Program-made: the position numbers and the translations under genes | Part shown: one piece after another, positions 17,751-26,104 of the stretch | Layout of the letters: the number at the start of each line of letters is the position of its first letter | Numbering within the stretch: position 1 is the first letter of the stretch | Notes under the pieces: model-generated | What the model was told of the DNA's origin: nothing | What the model saw: the letters and a program-made list of their open reading frames with translations, nothing else | The model's database searches: none | Assembly: GCF_958405655.1 (NCBI RefSeq) | Contig: NZ_CATYWO010000001.1 | Coordinates: forward strand, 930,001-994,000 | DNA: 64,000 bases | Reading direction: 5' to 3' | DNA from: Ralstonia condita | GTDB taxonomy: Bacteria; Pseudomonadota; Gammaproteobacteria; Burkholderiales; Burkholderiaceae

Positions 17751-17784
17751 GAATATGAGGCAAATATTATATAAAAATATAGAT
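17751..17784 (-). promoter_or_regulatory. AT-rich promoter/operator of the sulfide operon
   Basis: A strikingly AT-rich stretch in a GC-rich genome, containing TATTATATAAAAATATAG, lies about 50-80 bases before the repressor start. It holds partly dyadic AATAT/ATATT elements like the AT-rich operators of BigR-type repressors. The exact operator cannot be fixed by eye. Confidence 0.45.
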
Positions 17785-17845
17785 TGTCTGCGGAAACCGC
17801 GGGCCAGCTGTCTGCTGGACGAATCCTCTTGCCTCCATCTCACGG

Positions 17846-18461
17846 CTGTTCTCCGTTTGTCTTCAGGAGCTGGCGCTCAGCCTGGGCCTCATTGTGGCGA
17901 TTGGCACGCAGAACACGTTCGTGTTGCGCCAGGGCTTGCGCCGTGAGCACGTAGGCAGCGTGGTGCTGTTCTGCGCCATGGCCGAAGCGTTGCTGATCAG
18001 CGCGGGTGTGCTGGGCATGGCGCAGGTGTTGGGCGACCGGCCCGGTCTCGCGCGTGCGTTGGTGGTGGCGGGTGCCGCCTTCCTACTGCTGTACGGCGGG
18101 CGGGCCAAGCCAGCCGGCTGCAGGCGTCGCCGGGCAGGGCCGGGCCTCAACCACGCAGCCGCGCTGGCTCAGGCAGCGGCGTCTGCGCTGCTCAACCCGC
18201 ATGTCTACCTCGATACGGTGCTGCTGGTAGGCAGTATTGGCGCGCAGCAGGCGGCGGCATTGCCCGGGTGGTGCGTGGCCGGGGCCGGTTCAGCCAGCCT
18301 GTTCTGGTTTGCTCTGCTGGGGGTTTGGCGCGCGCTGGCTCACCCCTTGGTTTGCCCGGCGCCGGGCATGGCAGGTGCTGGATGGGGTGATTGGGATGAT
18401 TGGGGTGACGATGCTCGCGTTGTCCGCACGGCTGCTGCGCCATGCCCTATTCGGGCGGTGA
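17846..18461 (+). pseudogene. LysE/ArgO-family amino-acid exporter, disrupted
   Basis: The translation has the LysE-type motif SLGLIVAIGTQNTFVLRQG and the typical NPHVYLDTVLLVGSIGAQQ helix. The reading frame then shifts: the C-terminus ending WQVLDGVIGMIGVTMLALS continues in another frame. The shift maps to a run of five G at 18319-18323, where four would restore the frame. The expected start codon is CTG (17846) instead of ATG, and no other start is in place. Restored length is about 205 residues, normal for the family. Two independent lesions point to a decaying gene, though the G run alone could be a sequencing error. Confidence 0.72.
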
Positions 18462-18491
18462 GGGCGCGGCAGCGGCAACGGTCAGCTGCCG

Positions 18492-18947
18492 TTACTCTTC
18501 GACCTCGCTGCGCACCATCAGCACGGGCTTGTTGGTTTTGCGGACGACGCCTTCGGCCACGCTGCCCATCACCATGTGCTTGATCCCGCGACGGCCGTGC
18601 GTGCCCAGCACGATCAGGTCGGCGCCAGTCTCGTTGGCCTCGTTCACGATGGTCGAAGAGATCTGTCCTGGCGCGACGGCTTTTTCCAGCAGCTTGGTGG
18701 AGTGCTTCACGCCGGCGGCTTCGAGTTTGGAGGCCACGTCGGCCAACGTGTCGCGGCCGTATTCAATGACACGCTCTGTGTAGGCGATCGCGTCGAAGCC
18801 AACCATATCGAGCGCGGCGTCCGACGTGTCGGCTACGAACAGGGCTTGAATTTCGGCGCCCGTGGCCTTGCCCACGATGATGGCTTGATGCAGTGCGAGG
18901 CGCGAGGCATGGCTGCCGTCGACGGCGAGCAGGATACGTTGGTACAT
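18492..18947 (-). CDS. universal stress protein UspA family
   Basis: The 151-residue single-domain Usp opens with MYQRILLAVDGSHAS and ends with the ATP-binding motif GTHGRRGIKHMVMGSVAE (G-x2-G-x9-GS), so it is expected to bind ATP. ATG 18947 is supported by GGGAG on the minus strand. Longer open frames upstream lack similarity. A perfect FNR box lies 79-92 bases upstream, so induction at low oxygen is likely. The adh gene upstream on the same strand ends inside this box. Confidence 0.93.
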   Translation of the reverse strand: MYQRILLAVDGSHASRLALHQAIIVGKATGAEIQALFVADTSDAALDMVGFDAIAYTERVIEYGRDTLADVASKLEAAGVKHSTKLLEKAVAPGQISSTIVNEANETGADLIVLGTHGRRGIKHMVMGSVAEGVVRKTNKPVLMVRSEVEE

Positions 18948-18998
18948 GGCAGGCTCCCAGTCTCCAGAGATGTGGTGCGGACACTGCCGCATGTGATC

Positions 18999-19039
18999 AG
19001 CGTAGGCGCGGTGATGGCGCGCCCATTGATGCACATCAA
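18999..19039 (-). promoter_or_regulatory. FNR box and -10 of the usp gene
   Basis: TTGATGCACATCAA (19026-19039) is a perfect FNR/ANR palindrome. Read on the minus strand, TACGCT (19004-18999) is centred 31 bases from the box centre, as in class II FNR promoters. The box overlaps the last codons of the adh gene. Confidence 0.82.
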
Positions 19040-20046
19040 CGGTCCTGGCATGCAATCCGCAGCACTGCGGCGCCCGCCACGCGCCCCGCGCGCAGGTCAT
19101 CCAGCGCGGCATTGGCGGCTTCGAGCGGATAAGGCGTGACGTGCACCTGCAAAGGCACCGCCGCCGCCACGCGCATCAGTGCGAGGCCGTCCGCGCGGGT
19201 CAGGTTGGCGACGGACATGAGCTTGCGTTCCTCCCAGAGCAGCCGGTAGGGGAATGCCGGGATGTCGCTCATGTGGATGCCACCGCAGACCACCACGCCG
19301 CCCTTGGTGACGGCGCGCAGCGTGAGCGGCAGCAGCGCCCCGACGGGCGCAAAGATCAGGGCTGCATCGAGCGGCTCCGGCGCGGTCTCGTCGCTTGCGC
19401 CTGCCCAACAGGCGCCGGTTTCCCGGGCGAGCCGTTGGGCGGCGGTATCCGCGGGGCGTGTGAATGCGAAGACCTTGCGCTGCTCGGCGACGGCGATCTG
19501 CGTGATCAGGTGCGCGGCGGCTCCAAAGCCGTAGATGCCCAGCCGGCGTGCATCGCCCGCCATGCGCAGCGTGCGGTAGCCGATCAGGCCCGCGCACAGC
19601 AACGGCGCTGCGTGTGCGTCGTCGTAGCGCTCCGGAATCGGCAGGCAGTAGCGTGCATCGCACACCACGTACTCAGCGTAGCCGCCGTCGCGCGTGTACC
19701 CGGTAAAGGCAGGGTGGTCGCACAGGTTTTCATGCCCCCCCAGGCAGAACGGACATGCGCCGCACGTCCAGCCGAGCCAGGGCACGCCGACGCGGTCGCC
19801 CGGCGTGGGCGACGTCACGCCGGCACCACACGATTCGACGGTGCCCACAATTTCGTGGCCCGGGATCAGCGATGCCTTGGGGTGCGCGAGTTCGCCGTCG
19901 ACGATGTGCAGGTCGGTACGGCAGACGCCGCACACCGACACGGCGATCCGGACCTCGCCCGGCCCTGGCACAGGCGTGGGAACGGTACGCAGCGCCAGCG
20001 GCGCGCCTGCTTTCCCCAGGATCATGGCCCGCATGGATTCCGACAT
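19036..20046 (-). CDS. zinc-dependent alcohol dehydrogenase family protein
   Basis: The 336-residue medium-chain dehydrogenase has the catalytic zinc region VCGVCRTDLHIVDGEL and PGHEIVGTVE. The structural zinc cysteines are in WTCGACPFCLGGHENLC, and the cofactor fold lies around LGIYGFGAAAHLI. It probably oxidises alcohols or reduces aldehydes with NAD(P)H, useful in fermentation. ATG 20046 has GGAGG upstream on the minus strand. The longer frame adds nine residues without similarity. No clear FNR-like promoter was found in front of it. Confidence 0.9.
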   Translation of the reverse strand: MSESMRAMILGKAGAPLALRTVPTPVPGPGEVRIAVSVCGVCRTDLHIVDGELAHPKASLIPGHEIVGTVESCGAGVTSPTPGDRVGVPWLGWTCGACPFCLGGHENLCDHPAFTGYTRDGGYAEYVVCDARYCLPIPERYDDAHAAPLLCAGLIGYRTLRMAGDARRLGIYGFGAAAHLITQIAVAEQRKVFAFTRPADTAAQRLARETGACWAGASDETAPEPLDAALIFAPVGALLPLTLRAVTKGGVVVCGGIHMSDIPAFPYRLLWEERKLMSVANLTRADGLALMRVAAAVPLQVHVTPYPLEAANAALDDLRAGRVAGAAVLRIACQDR

Positions 20047-20123
20047 GGAAGCCTCCCAACGCAGCGTGAGCATTCAGTATGGACGAGCCGATCGGAGCCG
20101 TGGCCTGGGTAGCGGACCCGCGG

Positions 20124-20164
20124 CTGCGTTGGATCAACCGGGGTGGCCGGCTGTGGTTCATACT
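20124..20164 (+). promoter_or_regulatory. FNR-like promoter of the DUF4010 gene
   Basis: CTGCG-TTGG-ATCAA (20124-20137) has one perfect and one degenerate FNR half-site. CATACT (20159-20164) is centred 31 bases downstream and would start transcription about 20 bases before the gene. Confidence 0.5.
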
Positions 20165-20194
20165 GGACGCCCGAAAACTGCCGATGCGCCAGCG

Positions 20195-21421
20195 ATGACC
20201 TCGTTACTGTCGTTCTCCGTTGCGCTGGGCCTGTCGCTGGCGATCGGCCTTGAGCGAGAGCGTAGCCACACCGGCACGGACGAGCTTCCAGCCGGCATGC
20301 GAACGTTTGCCATTGCCGGACTGGCGGGTGCCATTTCCGCGAGCCTGCCGATTCCGCTTGCCGTGCCTGCGGTCGTGCTCGCGGTGACAGTGTTGGCAGC
20401 GCTGGGTTATCACCACTCGGCGCAGCAGGACCCAGGTGTCACGACCGAAGTGGCGCTGGTCGCGACGACCTTGCTCGGAGCCTATGCAGTGAGCGCTCCA
20501 GAAATGGCGGCAGGCCTCGGAACCGTGCTGCTGGTACTCCTCTATGCCAAGGCCCGCCTGCATCGGTTTGCCCGCACGGTCATCACGCAGCGTGAACTGG
20601 CCGACCTGCTGACCCTGGCCGTTGCCGCGCTGCTGGTGTGGCCAGCGGTCCCCGACCGCACCATGGGGCCACTGCATGTATGGAACCCGCATACGCTGTG
20701 GCTGGTCGTGCTGCTCGTGATGGTGACCGGTAACGCGGGACATCTGGCGACACGGTGGCTTGGTAGCCGTATCGGGCTGCCGCTCGCGGGGCTGTTCAGC
20801 GGCTTTGCTTCCAGCGTTGCAACGATCGCGGCGATGGGCGGGCGGGTGCGTGCGGAGCGATCTTCCATCGAAGGCGCCGTCGCCGCCGCGCTGATGTCCA
20901 ACGTTGCAACGCTGGCGCAGATGACCTTGCTGGTGGCCGCCATCAATGTGGCTTTGCTGTGGCTCCTGGCCTTGCCGCTGGCAGCCGGTATGGCAGGGAT
21001 TGGAGGATGGGTGGCCTTCTGGGTCCTGCGCGACAAGTCGCCGGCGCAGGCCGAGGCGGAAAGCGCCACGTCATCGATCGACTGGCGTATCGCGATTGGT
21101 TTCGGCTTGTGGACAGCGGCGCTGTTGCTCGTGGCCGCCCTGGCAAGGACGTGGTTTGGCACGGCGGCCGTCGTGGCGGTCACCCTGTTCGGCGGCCTGG
21201 CAGATGTGCATGCTGCCACGGCATCCATTGCCTCGCAGACAGCGGACGGGGTGCTTGCGCAGCCCGCCGCTGGCATGCTCATCATGTTGGCCTTCACGGC
21301 CAATACGCTCACCAAGCTGGTCGTGGCGTTCAGCGGCGGCAAGGCGTTCGCCGGCCGCGTTGCCGTCGGCCTGCTGACGATGGTGGCCCTGGCCTGGGCC
21401 GTCTTCCTGCTTTGGCGGTGA
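20195..21421 (+). CDS. MgtC/SapB-like DUF4010 membrane protein
   Basis: The 408-residue integral membrane protein has about 11-12 hydrophobic helices. It starts with the MgtC-type motif LGLSLAIGLERERS, with DELPAGMRTFAIAGLAGA next. The second half matches the DUF4010 domain (GLFSGFASSVATIAAMGGRVR and ANTLTKLVVAFSGG). The function of the family is not established; transport or regulation of transport at the inner membrane is a guess. ATG 20195 is the start consistent with the family. Upstream open frame from 19694 overlaps adh and is ignored. Confidence 0.82.
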   Translation: MTSLLSFSVALGLSLAIGLERERSHTGTDELPAGMRTFAIAGLAGAISASLPIPLAVPAVVLAVTVLAALGYHHSAQQDPGVTTEVALVATTLLGAYAVSAPEMAAGLGTVLLVLLYAKARLHRFARTVITQRELADLLTLAVAALLVWPAVPDRTMGPLHVWNPHTLWLVVLLVMVTGNAGHLATRWLGSRIGLPLAGLFSGFASSVATIAAMGGRVRAERSSIEGAVAAALMSNVATLAQMTLLVAAINVALLWLLALPLAAGMAGIGGWVAFWVLRDKSPAQAEAESATSSIDWRIAIGFGLWTAALLLVAALARTWFGTAAVVAVTLFGGLADVHAATASIASQTADGVLAQPAAGMLIMLAFTANTLTKLVVAFSGGKAFAGRVAVGLLTMVALAWAVFLLWR

Positions 21422-21580
21422 TCCGTCCCACCCGATGCCCAGCGGTCAGTCGAGCGGGAATCAACAGATCGGCCCCCTCATCAGCGGTGGCAGGCCCGGG
21501 CAGCCCACCCGCGCCGGCACCTTCCCGGACGCGGCCAGCGCTACCTGGCCATGCCGATTACGAGATGGAGAACGCCGAGG

Positions 21581-22048
21581 CTAGATCGTCAGGTACGACG
21601 GCGCCTGCGACGTCGACTCTGAACAGCGGTCTCGGCCCAGGATGCCGGCGAGCAACGTCCATTCGCCTCCCATCGCGCGGATCGTGTCGTCCAATGTGAG
21701 CATGCCGATCAGCCGCTGCTGCTCGTCGATCACCGCCAGCCGGTGCAGGCCGTGGCCCAGCATCGTGCGCAGCGCCTCGCTGATGACGGCGTGTCCCTGA
21801 ATGGTCAGTACGCCGTGGGTCATCACCTCGGCCACGGTGGCCAGGGTGCAGTCGTCGTGGTCGGCAATGCCATGCACCACCATGTCGCGGTCGGTCACGA
21901 TGCCGACCACCCGCATGCCCGACACACGAGGCTCGGTGACGAACAACGCGCGCAGGCTTTGGTCCCGCATCAGCCGAGCGGCCGTCTGCAGCGTCGTCGA
22001 CGCCGAGACGTGGACGATGCGGCGCGAGCAAATCTCGTCAACCCTCAT
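21581..22048 (-). CDS. CBS-domain protein
   Basis: The 155-residue protein consists of two CBS domains (about 8-65 and 75-135), a module that binds adenine nucleotides. Motifs are VVGIVTDRDMVVHGIA and LIGMLTLDDTIRAM. It closely resembles the CBS protein encoded at 53372-53836, so the two are probably paralogues. The promoter has an FNR-like box with a near-consensus -10. It may sense adenylate charge, but no partner is visible. Confidence 0.9.
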   Translation of the reverse strand: MRVDEICSRRIVHVSASTTLQTAARLMRDQSLRALFVTEPRVSGMRVVGIVTDRDMVVHGIADHDDCTLATVAEVMTHGVLTIQGHAVISEALRTMLGHGLHRLAVIDEQQRLIGMLTLDDTIRAMGGEWTLLAGILGRDRCSESTSQAPSYLTI

Positions 22049-22075
22049 GCTGGACTCCGTTGCACATACGTCTTC

Positions 22076-22116
22076 ACTATAAGGACGGGGCACCCCCGGA
22101 TGTTGATCCTGCACAA
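22076..22116 (-). promoter_or_regulatory. FNR-like promoter of the CBS gene
   Basis: On the minus strand, TTGTG-CAGG-ATCAA (22116-22103) is followed by TATAGT (22081-22076), centred exactly 31 bases away. One half-site is perfect; the other is TTGTG, which resembles a CRP half-site. Confidence 0.7.
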
Positions 22117-22238
22117 GGTGTGATGCCCCTGCCCGAGGGTCGCCGTGGCAGCGAACTGCCGCCGAGTCTAGCGGGCGTCGCAAGCCACCCCTTGAGGCAG
22201 ATCAAGCCGCTCTCGCGCGGCGCGGGCATGGGCAAACG

Positions 22239-22279
22239 CTGATGTAAATCAAGGGGCCGGCCGCCAGTTGATCCAACAT
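22239..22279 (+). promoter_or_regulatory. FNR box of the usp-BON operon
   Basis: CTGAT-GTAA-ATCAA (22239-22252) differs from the FNR consensus in one base. CAACAT (22274-22279) sits at the class II -10 position. It would drive the six-gene operon starting at 22335. Confidence 0.72.
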
Positions 22280-22334
22280 GGAACCAAGCAAGCCGAGGCA
22301 GGGGCATTCGGCCCGTTTGATGTGGAGGCTCACC

Positions 22335-22835
22335 ATGTACGACAGGATCCTGGTTGCGGTCGACGGCAGCGAAACCGCCGATCGCGCCCTTGACGAGGCG
22401 ATCCAGCTTGCCCTCAAGCTTGACTCGGAGTTGGTCATCGCTCACGTGATCGACAACAGCTACCTCAAGTACGACGTGGGCTACATCGACGTGCGCGGGT
22501 TTACCGACGCGCTGATCGACCAGGGTAAGCAATTTGTTGCCGCGGGCCGCGCCAAGGCCGAGAAAGCCGGCGTTCGGGTCAAGACCGTCGTCGTGGACGA
22601 TCCGATCGGCACCTTTGACATTGGCTACGCCATTGAACAGACCGCGCACGATACCGATGCCCAAGCGATCGTGCTCGGCACGCATGGCCGGCGCGGCTTC
22701 AGGCGGATGCTGCTGGGCAGTGTGGCGGAGAGCGTCGTGCGGCAGAGCCGCTTGCCGGTGCTGCTCGTGCGCGCCGTCGAGGCCCAAGCCGAGCCTGTCG
22801 ATACACAACCGCTTTCGAACGTCGTCATCGCCTAG
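22335..22835 (+). CDS. universal stress protein UspA family
   Basis: The 166-residue single Usp domain opens with MYDRILVAVDGSETA and carries the complete ATP-binding motif GTHGRRGFRRMLLGSVAE. A short C-terminal tail follows. ATG 22335 is chosen over 22278 because the shorter form matches the family start and has GTGGAGG upstream. It is the first gene of a likely six-gene operon (two Usp, two BON, flavodoxin-like, DksA-like) behind an FNR box. Confidence 0.93.
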   Translation: MYDRILVAVDGSETADRALDEAIQLALKLDSELVIAHVIDNSYLKYDVGYIDVRGFTDALIDQGKQFVAAGRAKAEKAGVRVKTVVVDDPIGTFDIGYAIEQTAHDTDAQAIVLGTHGRRGFRRMLLGSVAESVVRQSRLPVLLVRAVEAQAEPVDTQPLSNVVIA

Positions 22836-22864
22836 CCCGGCGCCCAACGGCAGAAGGAACCGCT

Positions 22865-23704
22865 ATGAGTTATGCCAGCGTGATGGTGCATCTGGACGCA
22901 AGCGAGGGTGCGGTGCACCGCTTGCATCTCGCCATGGAGTACGCCAAGGCGCACCGCGCCAGGCTGATCGGCGTCTATGCGAGCTTCATGCCGAGCCCCG
23001 ACTGGTTCTACATGATGGATGGGGCGGCGCGTTACCTGGAAGAAGACCGCCATCGACGGGATCTCGTGCGCGATGTCATGCATGGCAATTTTCGCGAGGC
23101 CACCGCGTCGATGGCGGACCAGGTCGAATGGCGCGCCGTCGAGGGTGACCCACTGGCGCTCGTGCTGCGTGAAGCGCGCGAGGCCGATCTGCTGGTCGTT
23201 GGCCAGCGCAACCCGGATGATCCGGCCAGCTTCGTCGCGGCCGATTTTGTCGAGACACTCCTCCTGGAAGCCGGCCGGCCCGTGCTGGCGGTGCCTTATG
23301 CGGGGCACTTTGCCAATGTGGCAAAGCGCGTGCTGGTGGCGTGGAGCGGCGGGCGGGAATCGGCGCGTGCGCTGCACGATGCCATGCCGTTGATGCGAGG
23401 CGCCACGGTTCACGTGTTGCAGATGATGGGCGACCGTCCGCCGCACTGGGCCGAAGAGACGACCGTCGGCCAGGTTGCGCGCGCACTGAAGATGCATGGC
23501 ATTGAAGCCACCGTTGAAGAGGTGCGTTGCGTGGAATCCGATATCGCGATCGGGGAGATGCTGCTGTCTCGCGCCTCCGACTTCAACGCCGATCTCATCG
23601 TGATGGGCGCGTACGGGCATAGCCGCCTGCGCGAACTGGTACTGGGCGGGGTGACGCGCACGTTGCTGGGCACCATGACGGTGCCGGTGCTGTTGTCGCA
23701 CTGA
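22865..23704 (+). CDS. two-domain universal stress protein
   Basis: The 279-residue protein has two tandem Usp domains (about 1-145 and 155-279). The C-terminal domain ends GAYGHSRLRELVLGGVTRT, close to the ATP motif but with GG in place of GS, so ATP binding is uncertain. The N-terminal domain has no clear motif. Similar tandem Usp proteins are induced by oxygen limitation in other proteobacteria (family knowledge). It lies 29 bases after the first usp gene. Confidence 0.9.
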   Translation: MSYASVMVHLDASEGAVHRLHLAMEYAKAHRARLIGVYASFMPSPDWFYMMDGAARYLEEDRHRRDLVRDVMHGNFREATASMADQVEWRAVEGDPLALVLREAREADLLVVGQRNPDDPASFVAADFVETLLLEAGRPVLAVPYAGHFANVAKRVLVAWSGGRESARALHDAMPLMRGATVHVLQMMGDRPPHWAEETTVGQVARALKMHGIEATVEEVRCVESDIAIGEMLLSRASDFNADLIVMGAYGHSRLRELVLGGVTRTLLGTMTVPVLLSH

Positions 23705-23732
23705 GTCCGGGCGTGGACCGAAGGAGAACGGC

Positions 23733-24386
23733 ATGAAAGGCGACATTCAACTCAAGAGCGACGTGGAAGAGGAGTTGCAATGGGATCCGGCGGTCGATGC
23801 CGACCGCCTTGCCGTTCGCGTCAAGGACGGCGTCGTCACGCTCTCGGGCAACGTCGATGCCTTTGCCGACAAGGCAGCGGCCGAGGAGGCCGTGCGGCGC
23901 GTCTCGGGGGTCACGGCGCTGGTAGTGCATGTGGACGTGAGGGTGCCGCCCGAGATGCAGCGCCCGGATGAAGAGATTGCCCGGGCCATCGGCGACGCGC
24001 TGCACTGGAACACCTCCGTGCCCGAGGGCGCCGTTTCCGTGACCGTCGACGACGGCGCCGTGACCTTGCGCGGCGAAGTCGACCAGGATTTTCAGCGCCG
24101 TGCCGCACTGGACACCGTGCGCAGGGTGCGTGGCGTCCGGTCGGTGGCCAATGCGCTGACGATGCGCAATGCCGCTGGCCCGGCGGACCTGTCCCAACGC
24201 ATCACCAAGGCACTGGAGCGCCAGGCGGTGCTGGATGCCGCGCGGGTGCACGTGTCGGTGGCCGATGGCACCGTGACGCTCACCGGGGCGCTGCGCAATC
24301 TCAACGAGTGCCGTGCCGCCCGCGAGGCCGCGTGGGATGCCCCCGGCGTGCGTGCCGTCATCGACCACCTGTGGGTGAAGGTCTGA
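23733..24386 (+). CDS. BON-domain protein with three BON repeats
   Basis: The 217-residue soluble protein has three BON domains (about 5-70, 75-145 and 150-217), each with the pattern VKDGVVTLSGNV, VDDGAVTLRGEV or VADGTVTLTGAL. BON modules are thought to bind phospholipids or other hydrophobic ligands. There is no signal peptide, so it is probably cytoplasmic. It is paralogous to the product at 25420-26067. ATG 23733 has AAGGAG upstream. Confidence 0.9.
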   Translation: MKGDIQLKSDVEEELQWDPAVDADRLAVRVKDGVVTLSGNVDAFADKAAAEEAVRRVSGVTALVVHVDVRVPPEMQRPDEEIARAIGDALHWNTSVPEGAVSVTVDDGAVTLRGEVDQDFQRRAALDTVRRVRGVRSVANALTMRNAAGPADLSQRITKALERQAVLDAARVHVSVADGTVTLTGALRNLNECRAAREAAWDAPGVRAVIDHLWVKV

Positions 24387-24396
24387 TCGGTCAAGC

Positions 24397-24428
24397 CGCG
24401 CAAACCGCGCAAACCGCGCAAACCGCAA
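24397..24428 (+). repeat. tandem 9-bp repeat
   Basis: The unit CGCGCAAAC occurs three times without a mismatch (24397-24423), with a partial fourth copy, in the 57-base gap between the BON gene and the flavodoxin-like gene. Its role is unknown; slippage could change the gap length. Confidence 0.7.
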
Positions 24429-24443
24429 GCCCAGGAGTTCGCC

Positions 24444-24974
24444 ATGAACAGAACACTGATTGTGTATTACTCGCGCACCGGCACTGCCCGCCTGGTGGCC
24501 GAACAGATGGCGGCGCAGAGCGGCTGGCCGTTGGCCGAAGTGACCGATGAACATCCGCGAGCGGGCTTCATGGGCGACCTTCGGTGCGTCGTTGAAACCC
24601 TGCTGGGCAAGCACGCGCGCTACCACTATGCAGGGCCCGATCTCGAGTCATTCGATCAGGTCGTGGTACTTGCACCCATCTGGATGGGTCACCTTGCCTC
24701 ACCCATGCGGGATTTCCTGAAAGACCAGATGCCGCTGCCCGCGCATCTTTCCGTGGTGTGCGTGATGGCCGCACGCGGTGCGTTCCGGGCCGTGGAGGAG
24801 ATCGCGCAGATCACTGCGTCGATCCCCACGCCGGTGCTGGCACTGTGCCAGCGCGATGTGTTGAGCGGGCTTTCGCAAGAAGAGGTCGCGGGGTTCATCG
24901 ATCAGGTGCGGGTCGCTGGCCATTGGGGGCAGACAAAGCGGCGCCCGGCGTGGCTGTCGCCCTCGGAGGCATGA
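24444..24974 (+). CDS. flavodoxin-like protein
   Basis: The 176-residue protein starts with the FMN phosphate-binding loop of flavodoxins (VYYSRTGTARLVAEQM, residues about 7-22) and has the second loop LAPIWMGHLASPMRDFL. It probably binds FMN and transfers electrons or reduces a small substrate; the partner is unknown. AGGAG precedes ATG 24444. It is in the usp-BON operon. Confidence 0.85.
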   Translation: MNRTLIVYYSRTGTARLVAEQMAAQSGWPLAEVTDEHPRAGFMGDLRCVVETLLGKHARYHYAGPDLESFDQVVVLAPIWMGHLASPMRDFLKDQMPLPAHLSVVCVMAARGAFRAVEEIAQITASIPTPVLALCQRDVLSGLSQEEVAGFIDQVRVAGHWGQTKRRPAWLSPSEA

Positions 24975-25018
24975 GACTGCCCATGGACGGGGATCAACAG
25001 GGGAAAGGGGAGACGGGC

Positions 25019-25381
25019 ATGACCCATTTGACCGACGCGCAATGGAAGCAGCTCAATGCGTTGCTCGATGAGCACGAGAGCCGCGTGCGCCGACAGCTGG
25101 CTGGCGTCATTTCCAGTGCGCCACCGCCGATGGCGGCGGAGCCGTTTGAAGACGCCGACCTGGCGGCACAGGAAACCAGCGAACTCGCCGGCGACGTCAT
25201 GCTGGCGCACTATCGGCAGGAGCTGGCCGACATTGAAGCGAGCCGCAAGCGCATGCGTGAGCACCGGTACGGTGTCTGCGTGGACTGCGGCGATGCCATC
25301 CCGTTCCTGCGACTGCAGGCCCAGCCCACTGCGGAGCGTTGCGTTGCCTGCCAGGCGGCCCGGGAACGCCACTGGGCGTAA
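25019..25381 (+). CDS. TraR/DksA-family zinc-finger protein
   Basis: The 120-residue protein has an N-terminal helical region and a C-terminal four-cysteine zinc finger (CVDCGDA then CVACQ, 17 residues between the pairs), as in DksA/TraR proteins that bind the RNA polymerase secondary channel. The coiled-coil acidic tip is less clear, so regulation of transcription is inferred from the family. ATG 25019 has AAAGGGGAGA upstream; ATG 24971 is a longer alternative. Confidence 0.85.
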   Translation: MTHLTDAQWKQLNALLDEHESRVRRQLAGVISSAPPPMAAEPFEDADLAAQETSELAGDVMLAHYRQELADIEASRKRMREHRYGVCVDCGDAIPFLRLQAQPTAERCVACQAARERHWA

Positions 25382-25419
25382 TGCAAGTGCAAGCGAACCA
25401 CCGAGGCATGGAGGCTGAC

Positions 25420-26067
25420 ATGAAGAGTGATCTGGGCATCAAGCAGGACGTGAGCGATGAGCTCCTGTGGGAACCCGCCGTGGATGCGGCGGCGATCGGC
25501 GTGGAGGTCGATCACGGCGTGGTGACCCTGACCGGCCACGTGCAGAGCTACACGGAAAAGCTGGCTGCCGAGCACGCTGCGGAACGGGTGGCGGGTGTGC
25601 GGGGCGTGGTCCAGAAGATCGAAGTCCGCCTACCCGGTACGCATGCGGACGAGGACATCGCGTACGCGGCGCGATCTGCCCTGGAGTGGCACGCCAGCCT
25701 GCCGTCGAACCGTATCGAGGTGCTGGTCGAGAACGGTTGGGTGACCCTGTCCGGCGAGGTTGACTGGCCCTACCAGAGCGAACTGGCCGCGCGCGCGGTC
25801 GGGTCGTTACGCGGGGTAGGGGGGCTCATCAACCGGCTGAAGATCAAGGAGCGGCTCGTGCCGACCGACGTGACGCAGCAGATCGGAGCCGCGCTGCGCC
25901 GGCATGCCGAACGTGAAGCCAGCCATATCCAGGTGTCTGTGCAGGGGAGCACGGTCACGCTGAGCGGGCGCATCGATTCGGCTGCCGAGCGTCGTGCCGC
26001 CATGGGCGCCGCGTGGTCGGCGCCGGGCGTGACGGAAGTCATCGATCATCTGCAGCTGGCCCCCTGA
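25420..26067 (+). CDS. BON-domain protein with three BON repeats (paralogue)
   Basis: The 215-residue protein has the same three-BON layout as the product at 23733-24386, with VDHGVVTLTGHV, VENGWVTLSGEV and VQGSTVTLSGRI segments, and no signal peptide. The two probably arose by duplication. ATG 25420 follows GGAGG by five bases; in-frame ATG codons upstream (25381, 25411) are less likely. It ends the operon, converging on the fnr-like gene. Confidence 0.9.
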   Translation: MKSDLGIKQDVSDELLWEPAVDAAAIGVEVDHGVVTLTGHVQSYTEKLAAEHAAERVAGVRGVVQKIEVRLPGTHADEDIAYAARSALEWHASLPSNRIEVLVENGWVTLSGEVDWPYQSELAARAVGSLRGVGGLINRLKIKERLVPTDVTQQIGAALRRHAEREASHIQVSVQGSTVTLSGRIDSAAERRAAMGAAWSAPGVTEVIDHLQLAP

Positions 26068-26104
26068 CCCGGCCACGGGGATGGCGCCGCATGGGATCGA
26101 CAAC

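Noticed and set aside
24397..24428. CRISPR-like repeats
   Set aside because: Units are 9 bases with no spacers; no cas genes are present.
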